Assembly (NCBI GenBank): GCA_020086605.1
Contig: JACBWW010000008.1
Coordinates: 26,611,441-26,675,440 of the forward strand
DNA: 64,000 bases
Source: Lanius collurio
Lineage: Eukaryota; Chordata; Aves; Passeriformes; Laniidae
Reading direction: 5' to 3'
Below, piece by piece: positions 1-11,627 of this stretch. A program made the translations under genes and the position numbers. Every line of letters begins with the position of its first letter. Position 1 is the stretch's first letter. Below the pieces are notes generated by a model that was not told where the DNA came from, made no database searches, and saw only the letters and a list, made by a program, of their open reading frames with translations.

Positions 1-1304
1 GCGCTATGACATTTGCAGGTCTCTGAAGAAGTAAATCTCTTAATGTGCAGTTCAAATATATGTTTTTCTTTTTAAATCTCTTTTGAAACAAAGAAAAAAT
101 TAGGACAAAGTAGATGTTAATTTCTGTAAACTAGCTATGTATTGATAGTTTCCAATGTCTGTGTTTCACAAATATGTTACTATGTGCTTGAATACATGTT
201 GACTGTCATGGTGTTACGGTTATTTTCAAAATGCTGTGCATGATATAGCTAGCTCTGACCACAGGAATACCTTAAAGGGATTTTCTCGGTGGCTAAAGAT
301 TTATAACCACAAGCCAGATGGTCCCAGTGCTGTTGAAGGCAGTAAACCAAACCTCAAGGGTATGTCTTCAGAAATATTTATTGGGATAGAGTCTGCCCTG
401 ATAGCTGTCAGTGTAAGTACAAGTGGGATAAAAACTTGAGTTTGCATCTAAAGAGAACAATTAGGACGTGAGATCCTTTATGGCCTCCAATTAACTGTAT
501 TTGCTAAATTTCTCTGTCTGTTTGAAGAAAAAAATGATGGATTCCTATTCAACTGAGGAATGGTAATGTTGGAAGTAACAGTTTTAAATATCTTTCAAAA
601 TTTTTGTTTAAGCTCCCCAGAAATTAATGTCTGGTAACAGTTAACCCCATGCTTAGATGGTTGTTAATAACAGAGCAAACTGAGACAAAATAGAGTGAGT
701 GTCCAAGACCAGAAATTAGAAAATTCAATTTTGGATTAATTTATTTTACATACTTTTTATTTCAAAGTTTTCAGTAATTTGTATGTAAACTGTATAATAA
801 GAAGTTGAGGAAGAAACATTTATGACTGCATTGTTTCACTTCGGAATTGAAAAATATTGTGAAATAAATACTCTTTTAGAAGCATAATTGTTCTCTGAAT
901 ATAATAGTGTTCACATAACATTGAGTGACAAATTTGATCACGAAGTCCCACAATAAGTAATCTTCACCTTTTCTTCAGAGGAAAATTGGATTTCAAGAGA
1001 CTATAAAATGCTTGAAAGTTTCAGTTCAATGTTGGAGCTTATGAAGCTCATTTATCAAAATGTATGTAGAGTTCTGCATTCTGTAATTTTTCCTTTAGCT
1101 GCACCAATTACAGAAATGCCAGCATTTTAACTTAATATTCAATGTTAGATAAATAGGAGTCATTGCTCCTAATGATGGCTCTAACTTTAGGCAAAAGCGT
1201 ATTCAATTGCATTTGGATTACCCATTGTCACAGCTGACTTCATTGAAGTGTTATTGCAATGAAGTGTGGTCTTTACAGTAATATATTCCTTCATTCCCCA
1301 TTAG
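1..1304 (+). other. ADAMTS12 intron, 3' part
   Basis: Upstream intron, cut by the window edge. AT-rich, with no coding exon recognised: nothing resembling the preceding ADAMTS protease segment is present. A 67-codon open frame at 236-439 has no family resemblance. It ends in a pyrimidine tract and ttag before exon 1. Confidence 0.8.
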
Positions 1305-1429
1305 CAAGGCTTGAAGATAGTGCACCATGCTGATAAGACATTAGCCAGCTTCTGCAAGTGGCAGAAGAGTGTCAATCCCAAGAGTGATGTCAACCCCACA
1401 CACCATGATGTGGCTGTTCTTCTTACCAG
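1305..1429 (+). CDS. ADAMTS12: ADAMTS12 exon 1 of window: metalloprotease, before the zinc site
   Basis: Encodes residues 1-41 plus two bases. The product begins [13 protein letters not shown], continues [17 protein letters not shown] and ends with HHDVAVLLT. The 'SFCxWQ' and 'HHDxAxLxTR' signatures are characteristic of ADAMTS catalytic domains ahead of the zinc-binding motif. Donor is cag|gtatga, splitting an Arg codon in phase 2. The acceptor is ambiguous: ttag at 1301-1304 (used here, phase 0) lies four bases before a second AG at 1307-1308, which would start the exon at 1309 in phase 1. Only the phase of the upstream exon, outside the window, can decide. The pyrimidine tract and the stronger TAG favour 1305. 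Confidence 0.9.
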
Positions 1430-1863
1430 GTATGACAGCAGTGACTGACTGTTGTTCAGTTGCATCTTTGGTGATGGTATTTATTTCATAGGCTCATGCC
1501 ATCATTTAGTTCATCCTGCACAGAACTCAGTAACGTGGTCAAAACTTATAACACTGTGTGTGCATAGGGGTTAGAGATGCATCTTAGTCACAAAATTGAG
1601 GTCTGTGGGTCCCAAGAGGTGAGCAGTTTCCATAGCTCAGGTCATTTTCCCCACTTGATCCTATCTCATTTTGTCCTCAGTGACTGCTGTAATCTTCTTT
1701 GAGACAATATAGCAAAACAAAGCAGCATGTAGATGAAAAACTCCTAAAGAAATGTGCAGGTACAACTCAGAAAGGAAGAGTATTCTGCAAACATGGTGCC
1801 ATTCATTTTTAAGCTTTAAAGCATATGATTTTTAAATATCTCCATATTTTAGGAGACACAATC

Positions 1864-1879
1864 TTTTTTTTTTTTTTTT
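1864..1879. repeat. Poly-T run, 16 bases
   Basis: Uninterrupted T run within the intron between exons 1 and 2. Confidence 0.95.
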
Positions 1880-2116
1880 ATGTCCAAGCAAGGGAGGAAC
1901 ATAAAACTTAAAAGTGAGGTTGTCTAAGGTTCTTCAGAGAGTTCGTGTCATGGCATGAAATGGGACTTCTGCAGGTCTGTAGAAATGGATTCAGTCTGCA
2001 CACAGGTGGCAGAAAAGATTGAGTCTGTGGTCTAAAAAAAAAAGTCCTCAGGTAAAGTCTGTCAGGCAAAAAACCCCCAACCTAAAACACACCTCAAGTG
2101 GCTCAGTGAAAAACAG

Positions 2117-2190
2117 TCACAGAATTATTTAGGTTGGAAAAGACCTCCAAGATCATAAAGTCCCTCTCTTTGACCAATCCCCACCTTGAC
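2117..2190 (-). repeat. CR1 LINE 3'-end fragment
   Basis: Reads tcacagaat...aggttggaaaagacct, then an 'agatcat..agtcc' stretch: the reverse complement of the CR1 3' end. Short and diverged; borders approximate. Confidence 0.75.
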
Positions 2191-2624
2191 AACCTTTTTA
2201 CAGTCAAAAATCTTAAAGCAAGAATGTGAAATAAAGTCTCACAATGACGTGAGGTTTACCTCTCCAGATAAAAAGAGCTCAGACAGTTCACTTGAGTGAA
2301 GCTGAGGTATGGTGTCTGTAGTAAACCATGCTTCAAAATGCTGCCAGACGTGGAGGTTCTAAAACTTTCTCTTCTGGGAGTTGACAATAAAGGTGTGTAT
2401 CTGGGTACTACAGCCCCATAAATATTGGCCTCAAATTATAGCAGTGAATGACAGTAGTAGAAGTGTGTATTGTTGCATTCCTGTTTGTAAAAGTCCAACC
2501 GCTGCGGTTTACTTAAAATGCAAATTAGCACATTATAAGATGGAAGCTTGCCACCCAGTGTCAGTGATACTCTGCAGTTGGTTTAAAGCTCTTTAAATGC
2601 CCCACCTCTCTTTTGTGATTCTAG

Positions 2625-2774
2625 AAAGGACATTTGTGCTGGCATGAACCGTCCCTGTGAAACCTTAGGCTTGTCTCATCTGTCAGGCATGTGTCAGCCT
2701 CACAGAAGCTGCAACATCAATGAGGACTCTGGCCTTCCCTTGGCTTTCACTATTGCTCATGAGCTGGGACACAG
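2625..2774 (+). CDS. ADAMTS12: ADAMTS12 exon 2 of window: catalytic centre, HELGH
   Basis: Residues 42-91 and part of 92. Contains [20 protein letters not shown], four cysteines of the protease fold (C46, C53, C65, C71), the [15 protein letters not shown] strand/helix and the first half of the zinc motif, H87-E88-L89-G90-H91. H87 and H91 are the first two zinc ligands and E88 the general base of metzincin proteases. The exon ends in phase 2 (AG|T, Ser92), so the third zinc ligand is in the next exon. Acceptor ttctag, donor cag|gtacag. All catalytic residues are intact, so an active protease is expected. Confidence 0.96.
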
Positions 2775-5166
2775 GTACAGTTGACAGGGAAGGGGGAACC
2801 TGTCTGAGTCAAATTTATTATTTGCATGTTAATACTCAAATTGTGAGACAGAAACAAATCAAGAAGTGAGTTAATGTCTCTATTATTGAAATCAAAACTG
2901 TTTTCTGTTTCAAAGCAAAGGAATAAGTAACAAATTTGTAAGCCTTTGACCTGTGTTTTACATATACCGCTGTTCAGTCTGCACTAGGCCAGTACGTCAG
3001 GATGAAATAATTAAGCCACAAAGAAGCTTGACTCAATTATGCTACTTTTAACATACATGTGCTAGATTTCTGTGCAATTACTTTAGATGATCTCCAGATC
3101 AATCCAAGACATTTATGGAAAATAAACCTGTTTCATGATGTCAAGGCATTTCAATATTGCAGATTAGCTAAAAAATATTTTTAAGTCATATAGTCAAACT
3201 TCATATTTTAATCTTATATTATATTTAATATTTATTCTTCTTTTTGATCAACCTATAGAGTCACTTTAGGGCATTTCTTAATAAGTGATAACTTCTGTAT
3301 AATAATGCTATTTTGGGTACTCTTAGGTCAAGATAACCAAAGTTCCTGGATATTTAGTCTCACACATGGTTAATTTATTTTTATGATTGGGTAATTTTGC
3401 TTGAAGTAAATTTCTCAGAATTTTAAATTTTTGGAGGTGTTTTTGTTGGTTAGATGGTTTATTAATTTCCCTGAAAAAAATTTGATTTTTGAATCTGTTT
3501 TGACACACGTTCTCTTCAGGGCAGAGCGTTATCTAATGGAGACTCTGATTTGACTGTAATGCCTGCACTTTTCAACTGGACTGTGTTGCTTGGCTAAGTC
3601 ACATGTTCACTGCTGTATCCAGAATCACATTAATTTCACTGTGAGCACAGCCACCAATCAGGATGGAGTCTGGATTTCCTGATAGAATAATGATGATGAT
3701 GAGGAGGATGATGGTAATGACTCTGTCACCCATTAGTTAGCTGTTCTTTATTCAATTTATTGCCAGAAAGGAAATAGTATAAATCAGTAACACTGAAATC
3801 ACTACAGTCCAATCTGGGTGCTGTGGGTTTAGTTACTTGGTCCCCATGGCCTGTTGCTGACAGGGAGCTGTTTTCATTCACACTGATGATCTGAAGAGAC
3901 TTCTTCCTCGTGGGTTGATCCATGTGTGGCCTTCTCCTGGTTTAGCCTGGCTGGCTGGTAGCTCTGTGTCCTTTGGATGCTGTGAGATGCAGAAAAGCTG
4001 TACTTTACTGCAGGGGTAGTGCAGGGCCTTTCCTGTAAGGGCTGTCTCCATAAGGAATATTGAATACTGTAGTGTTTGTTGTCACCCTGTTAACCTCAAG
4101 ACAGGTTTGTGTACACATGCTGAGAAATTCAGGTATGGATGAGTTTGTAAGAACCAGTGAATGAAAAATGAGAATACAGACGTGGACCCATGTCTTAGAT
4201 GAATGCCAAAAATCAGCTCTTCACCACACTGTCCCTCTAGATGTTTGCAGCCTTAAGATTCAACAGACCCTGTTTGTGGAAAAAAGCTTGTCAGAAAGGG
4301 GAGACTCTTGCTTTTAAGCCTCTGACTCATTACTGGAGTTGATTCTGACTGAAGTTAGCTCTGCTTTTGGAACTTTTGAGTTATGATATGATTACATTTT
4401 TAAGAAACATAGTCTTAAGTGTTTTGAACACACTTTACCTGATTTTGTGACTTAATAAAGACCTGAGGAAGCTTTCACTGCTCCAAACATTAACAATCTA
4501 GGTGTCAACATCTTCATATATCAATATCTTTGTATGTTATTATTTCGGATAATCCTCACACTGAGGTGATGAAGAGGCATATATGTTTACTCAGCTGAAT
4601 CCCATCCAAACTTTGGTGTTTATGACTTCTGCAAACTGTTGAATAAAGAAATTTCTCAGCAAGTCAGAGAAGCTGGAGAGACCCTGTTACGGTGGTCTGT
4701 TTCTAAGGCACAGATTGAAAAAATTAAAGAGGGTGAAAGAATAGAGGTTGGAGGCAAATTCACTGAACTTTCAATAATTTTGTAAACAGTATCTCTGTTG
4801 CTGTCTACCTAAAGAGTTTTAAAATGAAACAAGAAGTAGAGACATGATTATTAGAAAGTCAAAGACAGAATGTAACAAAGCCTAATCTTTAAAGTGGTAT
4901 AGTCTGTGACAGTCTGTTCTTTATTTTGTGCAGGGCAATATTGCTGTGCATAACAGACATGTTTGAAAGCCTGTGGGAGTGTAGATTTTTCGTAGGTTTT
5001 GTGTTGTATGCTCTATATGTGCATTTCCTTTTAGCTAACAGGAAAGTACAACTCTGCCAGCGAGGAAGCAACAAAAGTGTCTTTTTAAGCACAGGGTGGA
5101 ACTGCAGGTAGGTGTTGTGGTACAGCCAATCAGCTGGAGTTATTAGATGTTGTTTTTTGTCTCCAG
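2775..5166 (+). other. ADAMTS12 intron between exons 2 and 3
   Basis: GT-AG intron of about 2.4 kb splitting the zinc-binding motif between HELGHS and FGIQHD. AT-rich unique sequence with a small GAT/GAG repeat at 3690-3720. Open frames here are short and lack family features. Confidence 0.9.
3690..3720. repeat. GAT/GAG short simple repeat
   Basis: atgatgatgatgaggaggatgatgg; imperfect trinucleotide repeat. Confidence 0.85.
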
Positions 5167-5310
5167 TTTTGGAATCCAGCACGATGGGAAGGAGAACGAC
5201 TGCGAGCCTCTTGGAAAGCGCCCGTATATTATGTCCCGACAGTTGCAGTATGATCCTACTCCACTCACCTGGTCACAGTGCAGCAAGGAGTACATCACAC
5301 GATTTCTAGA
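5167..5310 (+). CDS. ADAMTS12: ADAMTS12 exon 3 of window: third zinc ligand and Met-turn
   Basis: Residues 92-139 and part of 140. Begins [15 protein letters not shown], giving the third zinc-binding histidine (H97) and Asp98, which completes HExxHxxGxxHD. The Met-turn follows as YIMSRQL with M114. The remainder, [20 protein letters not shown], is the C-terminal part of the catalytic domain. Acceptor ctccag, donor aga|gtgagt, phase 2 in and phase 2 out. Length is 144 bp, an exact multiple of three. Confidence 0.96.
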
Positions 5311-8300
5311 GTGAGTGATCAGGTTGTAGCATGTGCCTAAATTGAGCACAGCTGTGCTGGAGTTTAAAGTAAATTTTGTGTTATTGTACTGGTAATTGTA
5401 GGGGGTTTAGTGTGCTTGAGTTAATTTTCATGGGGTAAATACCACTGTCCTGTTGCTTACTTATTTGGGAGAAGCTCTGTTATAGTCTGGTTACCTGGAA
5501 GTGAACTCAGGTCTTGTCATACTGGCTCAGGTTTGGTAAAGTCTGCAGCTTTTTGCAGTTACCTGGAAGAAAGAAGCCTTTTCATCAGGGACACTGACAG
5601 AAGTTCACAGACTTTGCTTTTGGCCACATGTACTTGTCTTCAGTGACTTGTTCAAATCTGTTCCATTGTTTTTAAGAACAGCAGTGTGGTGTAACTTTAA
5701 CCAGAGGCTATGGGGTCCTCTGAAGCCACCCTGCAAACCATAATGAGCTCATGGTATTTCCCCTTTGACAAGCTGTGTTTTGCCATTTTAAACCATGTCT
5801 TTTTAGACACAGTAACAGCACACTTTGTTTGCAGCACTTCAGCATATCTTAGTTGGAATCTGCAGGTATTATTTCCATGGGCCATAATCAAAATTACCCA
5901 TAAGAATTAGATACTAAAATTCTGTACAGGAGTGTCAAAAAACATTGGTGGTAGGGATTTTTTTAATATGGAATTTTTGTCTTTTAGTCGCGGGTGGGGA
6001 TTCTGTCTGGATGATGTCCCCCAAAAAGAAGTTCTAAAGACTCCACTCATTGCTCCTGGAGTAATTTATGATGTGCACCACCAATGCCAGCTTCAGTATG
6101 GTTCCAATGCTACATTCTGTGAAGATGTGGATGTAAGTGCTGAATGTTTTTTTTCATTCTCCTAGTAAGAATTCAAACTTCTTGAGCAGCATGGAAGTGT
6201 ATTCAGTGGACCTCATTTGCTAACTACAAATGCAGCATGTTTAGAATCTCATTGCCTAGATGTCCAGTGCAGGCATTGCCTAATACTTGTAATTCTGAAT
6301 ATTCTGGAAGTGAGTCATTGCACTGTTTGTCTCGTATTTCACAAGATCTTTGCTGGAGCTTAACCATATCTATGATAAAGTTCCTTTTCTTCAGCAGTGG
6401 ATTAATTTTGGTTTTAAACTTGTAATATTGATTCTTAGCTAAATTATCAATGCAACTTAAATCCTATTTTAAAATATGCTTCCACCTTGTGCCTTTCAAT
6501 TGATCAAATCATTCTGGGAACAAATTTTCAAATTTTCGAAATTTTTGATTTTTTTCCAGGAAGAGGTTTCTGAAGAAATTAGGGTTGTGTTCTCGTCCCA
6601 TACATCCTCATTTTTCATGCTGATGATGATCTAACTAGCAAAAGAATATTTTGGTCCCTGTAAAAAATATTTATTTTGAAAAAACAATATTTTTCCATCA
6701 AACATTAGATTTTTGCAGAAGTGCTTGATTCACAGAGTACCCTGGGGTCTGTGTCACAGCATTTCAAAACAGTGCTGTGTGGAGATGCAAGGGAGAAGTG
6801 TAATCACAGCAACCCTCACAGGATCTTGGAGTCCTGCAGAGTTACAGGTTGTGTTAGCTAAAGTGCAGTGGTGTGGCTTTTTACCTATACCTAGCGTGTT
6901 CAGAGCTCTTTGGGTCTGTACCACATTTTTATACACAGAACAGCTCAGAAACAGTGTTTTCAAGTGCTAGCCTGGCTAAGTGATCACTAATTTTTGCTGT
7001 GTTTTGGGCAGCAGTGTTCAGGAAATACTGGAGACAGAACCCAGCTTGCTGGCCCTGTCGAACACAAAAGTGTTTTGGCTGTTGGGAGTGCTGGTATGAG
7101 CACAGCTGTGGACTGGGCACTGCTGGTGTTGACTATTTATTCCATTCAGATAATTATGTATATCTCCATCTACCCTTCTATTATGGAAATTATTTCTGAT
7201 TAATCTTTTCAACCTTAATAGATAACATGATTACCAGTGTTGAACTACAACTGCTGAATCTGAAGAACGTATTGAAAGATTGCTTTCATTACCTGCTGGT
7301 ACAGTTTCCTTAGTTACTGTAATTTGTCTTCTGGTACAGATAGAAAATTAGGATGTAATTTTGCAGTATTGGTTCAGTCTGTCTCTCCTTGAGTTTGAAC
7401 CTAATAGGCCTTTACATTCGCATCTCCTGATTAACCAATTTTCAGCTAGACATATGTCAGAAAATTAATTGGTATCATCTCATTTTGCATTTTTCTGAAA
7501 GGCTTGTATTTTGCTGGTAGCTGCACTGGCAAGAGATGGAATTGTGAACAGTACAGTCCACCTGGAATGTTGAATCATCAGTCTTTTTTGTCATTTTGTC
7601 TAAGAGGTCTGACTCTTTGCCTTTCCTCTATTTACTTAACCTTGCTCACTGACAAGCTACTTTTGTTCTGTACATTTTAATGTCTGACTGAATTTGATCC
7701 ACAGATCCTTTTTGAGAGAACAATCTGCATTTAGCTGAAGATGCCCTAGGGTTCAGTGATTACACTTAGCAACAACTGATGTTTATAATTCAGACAGTGG
7801 TTTCCATGAAGCACTTAGGTAGCAAAGTGTCCTGTGAAGTTTATAAATATTGTCCCTCTAATAAGGTGAAGAAAAGCAAAATATGTGTTAGGTGGAGGAA
7901 TTTTCCAAAACACAGCTAGATCCATAGCTTCCTATAGAACAGGCTGTAGGGGCTCAGAACCCTCATCTTATTGTCCTTTTCTCCGAAATTTCCTCTGGCT
8001 TCAGTGAAACTGAGGTTTTTAGGATTCAGCTTTCTTCAAGGCACAGACCCTATTCTCATAGATTGGGTGGGAAGTATGTATCATTCTGCTGATGAAAAGG
8101 AAACCCGCTTGCTTTGCAATGAATCCATGGCAGAATCATGAATTTCTGCCTGCTAACTCCAAAGGCACAGAGTACACAGTGCATTATCTCATACTGTTGT
8201 TGTTTCCATATTCTTAGACATGGAAAACAGTTCTGGTACATGGAGATCAATATGGAAAAATCGTTGCAGAGCTAAAGAATTCCCTCTGTGAATTTTTGAC

Positions 8301-9522
8301 TTTGAAATCTATGGGTGCACCTAATAAAAAAAGTAACTGCCACTGAACAGCTGTGTTCATTTTCTGTGCCAGTTTTTCTGGTATCTGAGGCACAGTGCAA
8401 GAGTACACTTCATACATTAGAAACACAAAACATATTCTAGGTACAAGGGTTAAATAAAGGATGACTTTCATAACGAGAGAAAATTCATCAGCTAGGATAC
8501 TTTGGTAGTTCTGCCTTGAGAACCTGGCAATGATGGCTTCATAAGGAAAGCTACTGTTGAACTGTAAACAGAGAGCTCCAAAACAATGTTTTGTGTGCAT
8601 TGCCCAAAAACCGTGAGCCGAGATGCAGTGGCCCAGACATTGTATTCCAGCTGGAGGTTTGGAGTGCTCTGAGATGTTCCAGCTTTTTTTCTGGCGCTCT
8701 TGTTGACAAACCAAGGTAAACACACAATGGAGAAGGCAAATAAAAGGGAACTCTCTCAGATCTTGTACCCAAGCTTAGCCATTTTAAACAGAAGCAGGTC
8801 AGAAATGAGCAGGTAAACTGTGGATTTCTCACTTGGATGAACATTGCTGCCACCCTGTTGGGACTGCGTTTTGGAAGTGCACAGTTTATATGTTGGCTTC
8901 CAAATCTGGCACATGGCTTGCTTTGAGAATCCCAGAGGGAGGTGCTGGTGGGATCCTTCTTATCAACCCCTTTCTCTGATGACACTTAGAGTCATCCCTA
9001 CTTCGCAGGTTCATACTGCCAGATCTGTTCCCTTTTCCAGTGCTGGACTATGCCATTCAAACAACCCAAGTCAACACCTGGGCTTTTACTGTTGATTGTA
9101 TGTTTTCAGGCAGAAAACATACGCAGAATTGAAGATTGTATTGGTTAGTACTCTTCAAATGGAAATTGTGCAATTTTCTGCTCACCCTATCTACAAACAG
9201 CAGTGACCACTGTTTGTTAAGCCATTTTTCTTGTGTTTCTCTGGGAGCCAAGCAGCCAATTAAGAGACTATTTGAACTCACAAAGTACCGGGAATTCACT
9301 TGATAGTATTTACCACTTTTTATTTACCAGACAGTCCCTTTTTGCACAGTAATGATGAGTACCTTGGTAGTTCCTATCTTGTGAAAAACCCTGATCCCTC
9401 TGGAAATACAACCCTTACAAGGATCTGTAAGTGGCCATACAAAACTGTGTGAGTCTTTTGAAAATCTTGGCCATAGGAGTTCAGCCCTGCCTCAGACTGC
9501 TGCAGTTTTCTTTCTTTTCCAG
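5311..9522 (+). other. ADAMTS12 introns on both sides of exon 4
   Basis: 5311-5987 and 6133-9522 are introns. Open frames of up to 158 codons on the - strand at 8247-8985 overlap each other and have no recognisable domain. No repeat family recognised. Confidence 0.85.
5988..6132 (+). CDS. ADAMTS12: ADAMTS12 exon 4 of window: end of protease, start of disintegrin-like domain
   Basis: Residues 140-188. Starts [10 protein letters not shown], the conserved end of the ADAMTS catalytic domain, then a variable linker ([15 protein letters not shown]). The disintegrin-like domain begins with [14 protein letters not shown], followed by a glycosylation sequon N-A-T and FCEDVD. Human ADAMTS12 as remembered has near-identical text here. 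Acceptor ttttag, donor gat|gtaagt, ending in phase 0. Confidence 0.96.
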
Positions 9523-9615
9523 AACCTTTGCCAGACACTATGGTGCTCGGTGAAAGGCTCCTGCCGCTCCAAACTGGATGCAGCTGCGGATGGCACTCGA
9601 TGTGGAGAAAACAAG
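9523..9615 (+). CDS. ADAMTS12: ADAMTS12 exon 5 of window: disintegrin-like domain
   Basis: Residues 189-219, a 93-bp phase 0-0 exon. It encodes [20 protein letters not shown] then [11 protein letters not shown], the cysteine-spaced core of the ADAMTS disintegrin-like module, which despite its name carries no RGD and is thought to help hold substrate. Acceptor ttttccag, donor aag|gtgact. Only 230 bases of intron separate it from the next exon. Confidence 0.95.
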
Positions 9616-9845
9616 GTGACTCTGAGCCATGCTGTTTGCAAGCTGTGCTGCCTGCCAAAGGGCAGAGAGGAACCATGAGTAGCTCTGCCATTGTTCAGTG
9701 TGACAGGAGATCATCCTGTGACATCTCCGTTTGCATTTCCACTTAAGTGTTCAACCCTCTTGAGCTGAAATAACAACTAATTCACAGGAACATTTTCCCT
9801 GCAATAATGATCTGAAGCTCTTTCTACTTTCTCTTGTCTCCTCAG

Positions 9846-9991
9846 TGGTGCTTCTCTGGTGAGTGCATTACAGTAGGGAAGACTCCTGAAGCAATCCACG
9901 GCGAATGGGGCGTTTGGTCATCCTGGTCCCATTGCACGAGGACATGCGGGGCAGGAGTTCAAAGCGCAGAGAGGCCGTGTGATAATCCAGA
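9846..9991 (+). CDS. ADAMTS12: ADAMTS12 exon 6 of window: end of disintegrin-like domain, first half of TSP1-1
   Basis: Residues 220-267 and part of 268. [19 protein letters not shown] closes the disintegrin-like domain. WGVWSSW at 240-246 is a double WxxW, the C-mannosylation motif of TSP1 repeats, and CTRTCGAG at 249-256 is the CxxS/TCxxG site for O-fucose added by POFUT2. Acceptor ctcctcag, donor aga|gtaagc, phase 2 out. Confidence 0.96.
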
Positions 9992-10809
9992 GTAAGCTGA
10001 GTGCACTGTCTTTCCCTACCTTTTGCTAAAGATTTTTGAGGTTCTTAGCACATTGGAAGCTCTCTTGTATGAGACTGTTATCAGCAGGTACCACATCAAC
10101 ACCTCTGTTCCCAGGTAGGCATACCTGTGTGAAATTCAGCTGGCTCATCTTTTAAAGGAGTCATCTTGTTCTTTATTCCTTACCCTCCACGGAACTTATT
10201 TCAACATAAAATAAGAAAAAAACCTATACTTAACATTTAAGCTTTGCAGAAATTGTATAAATATTGCTTTATTGATACTGCAATGATTAAATAAATGTCC
10301 TCAAAAACGAGATGAGAACAGTTTCTAGCAATCTGATCCCGAGGACTCACCTTTCTTGTTTTTTTCTAGTCATCAGCTTCAGACACATGAGTTGTCAGGT
10401 ACAGAACATGAAAGGCAGAATTCCCCAATACATATCTGAATTAATGAAGACTTTACATCTCATTTTTACAAATCACTAAGAGGGTGCCTAACAGCAAGAG
10501 TCATTTGTCTTTCCAGAGAGAACTGTCAATGCACTGGAAAGTATGGGATTTCAGAGCAGTCCATTTGATAGGTTAATTTGTTGTGAGCTCAGCCAGGTAG
10601 TGCCAAGCACTTCTTTGGGATACAGGAGTTGTCTGTTTCTGAGCTTCATACTGACATATTTGAGTACTTAAACATGGGAACAATATCTTTACCCCGTCAA
10701 GGATTCAGAGTCACCTTGTTATGCCACTGGGCCTTGAAGTATATTATTCTTTTAAAACTACATTTTTTACCCACAGTCTCATGTCTGAGTCTCAGTGTTC
10801 CTCTTCCAG
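9992..10809 (+). other. ADAMTS12 intron between exons 6 and 7
   Basis: GT-AG intron of 818 bp inside the TSP1-1 coding unit. Unique-looking AT-rich sequence; nothing recognised. Confidence 0.9.
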
Positions 10810-10979
10810 ACCCCAGTTTGGAGGAGACTACTGCACTGGAGAGAGGAAACGCTATCGCATGTGTAACCTCAGCCCCTGTCGCAAAGACTTGCCAACCTTC
10901 CGTCAGATGCAGTGCAGTGAGTTTGATACAGTTCCCTACCAGAATGAATTCTACCACTGGGTTCCTGTTTATAACACAG
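10810..10979 (+). CDS. ADAMTS12: ADAMTS12 exon 7 of window: end of TSP1-1, start of cysteine-rich domain
   Basis: Residues 268-324 and the first base of 325. [20 protein letters not shown] with the following SPC completes TSP1-1. [17 protein letters not shown] and [11 protein letters not shown] open the cysteine-rich domain. Acceptor ctcttccag, donor acag|gtatga, phase 2 in and phase 1 out. The intron that follows is the longest in the window at about 9.5 kb. Confidence 0.96.
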
Positions 10980-11627
10980 GTATGAAGCTACAAAATTTTT
11001 TAATATCTTGTATAAAAATTATATGCCTATGAGAAATCTCTGTGAGGGCAAGAAGTCACTGAATTAGAAGTTTTCTAATGAATTAGAGAGAAAAATCTAG
11101 TGTGTCTCTGTATGCTGGTGTGCCTTTTGTGTGTACAGAAAGGCAGTGCTTCTTCTCTACATGTAGATGTTATTTCAGAGCTCTGGTGATAATGGCTGTG
11201 ATTGTAACTAGTTCCTGAAAAGATACTGCACTAAAAAAAGCTATTGAGGTCACATCTGTACTAATTGTTTGGGATAGATCTAAACTGTCTTTTCCAATGT
11301 TAACCACAGAACAAGTAGTAGAGCAGTGTGGTGTGGAGCTGCATGTTTGGGCCTGCAGGCGTCACTGCACCCAGTAAGCAGAGCTGTTCCACTGCATAAA
11401 TGAGGCTTTACTACTCCCAAGCCCAGATCTGCATGGTAGGTTGTGCTTGGCCTTACAGTGAAGAAATAATATCTCAACAGGTTCTGTATCATGCTGCTGC
11501 CCTGTATTGTAGAGGCACAGTCAATGACCCTGCTTTGGAACAGCTAGTTACTAAATACAAGGGTAATCGTTATTATCATGCAGTTTGATTCTTGGTTTGT
11601 GCATAAATGGAAGGTGTAGGTTATCCA

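Larger units (their letters stand above)
1430..2624 (+). other. ADAMTS12 intron between exons 1 and 2
   Basis: GT-AG intron of 1,195 bp. It holds a 16-base T run at 1864-1879 and a short CR1 fragment near 2117-2190. Nothing else recognised. Confidence 0.9.

Noticed and set aside
236..439. Possible upstream ADAMTS12 exon
   Set aside because: Translated text does not resemble the protease region expected before exon 1 and lacks proper splice sites.
8247..8985. Overlapping - strand frames of 144-158 codons
   Set aside because: Three frames are open over the same bases and none shows homology or codon structure.
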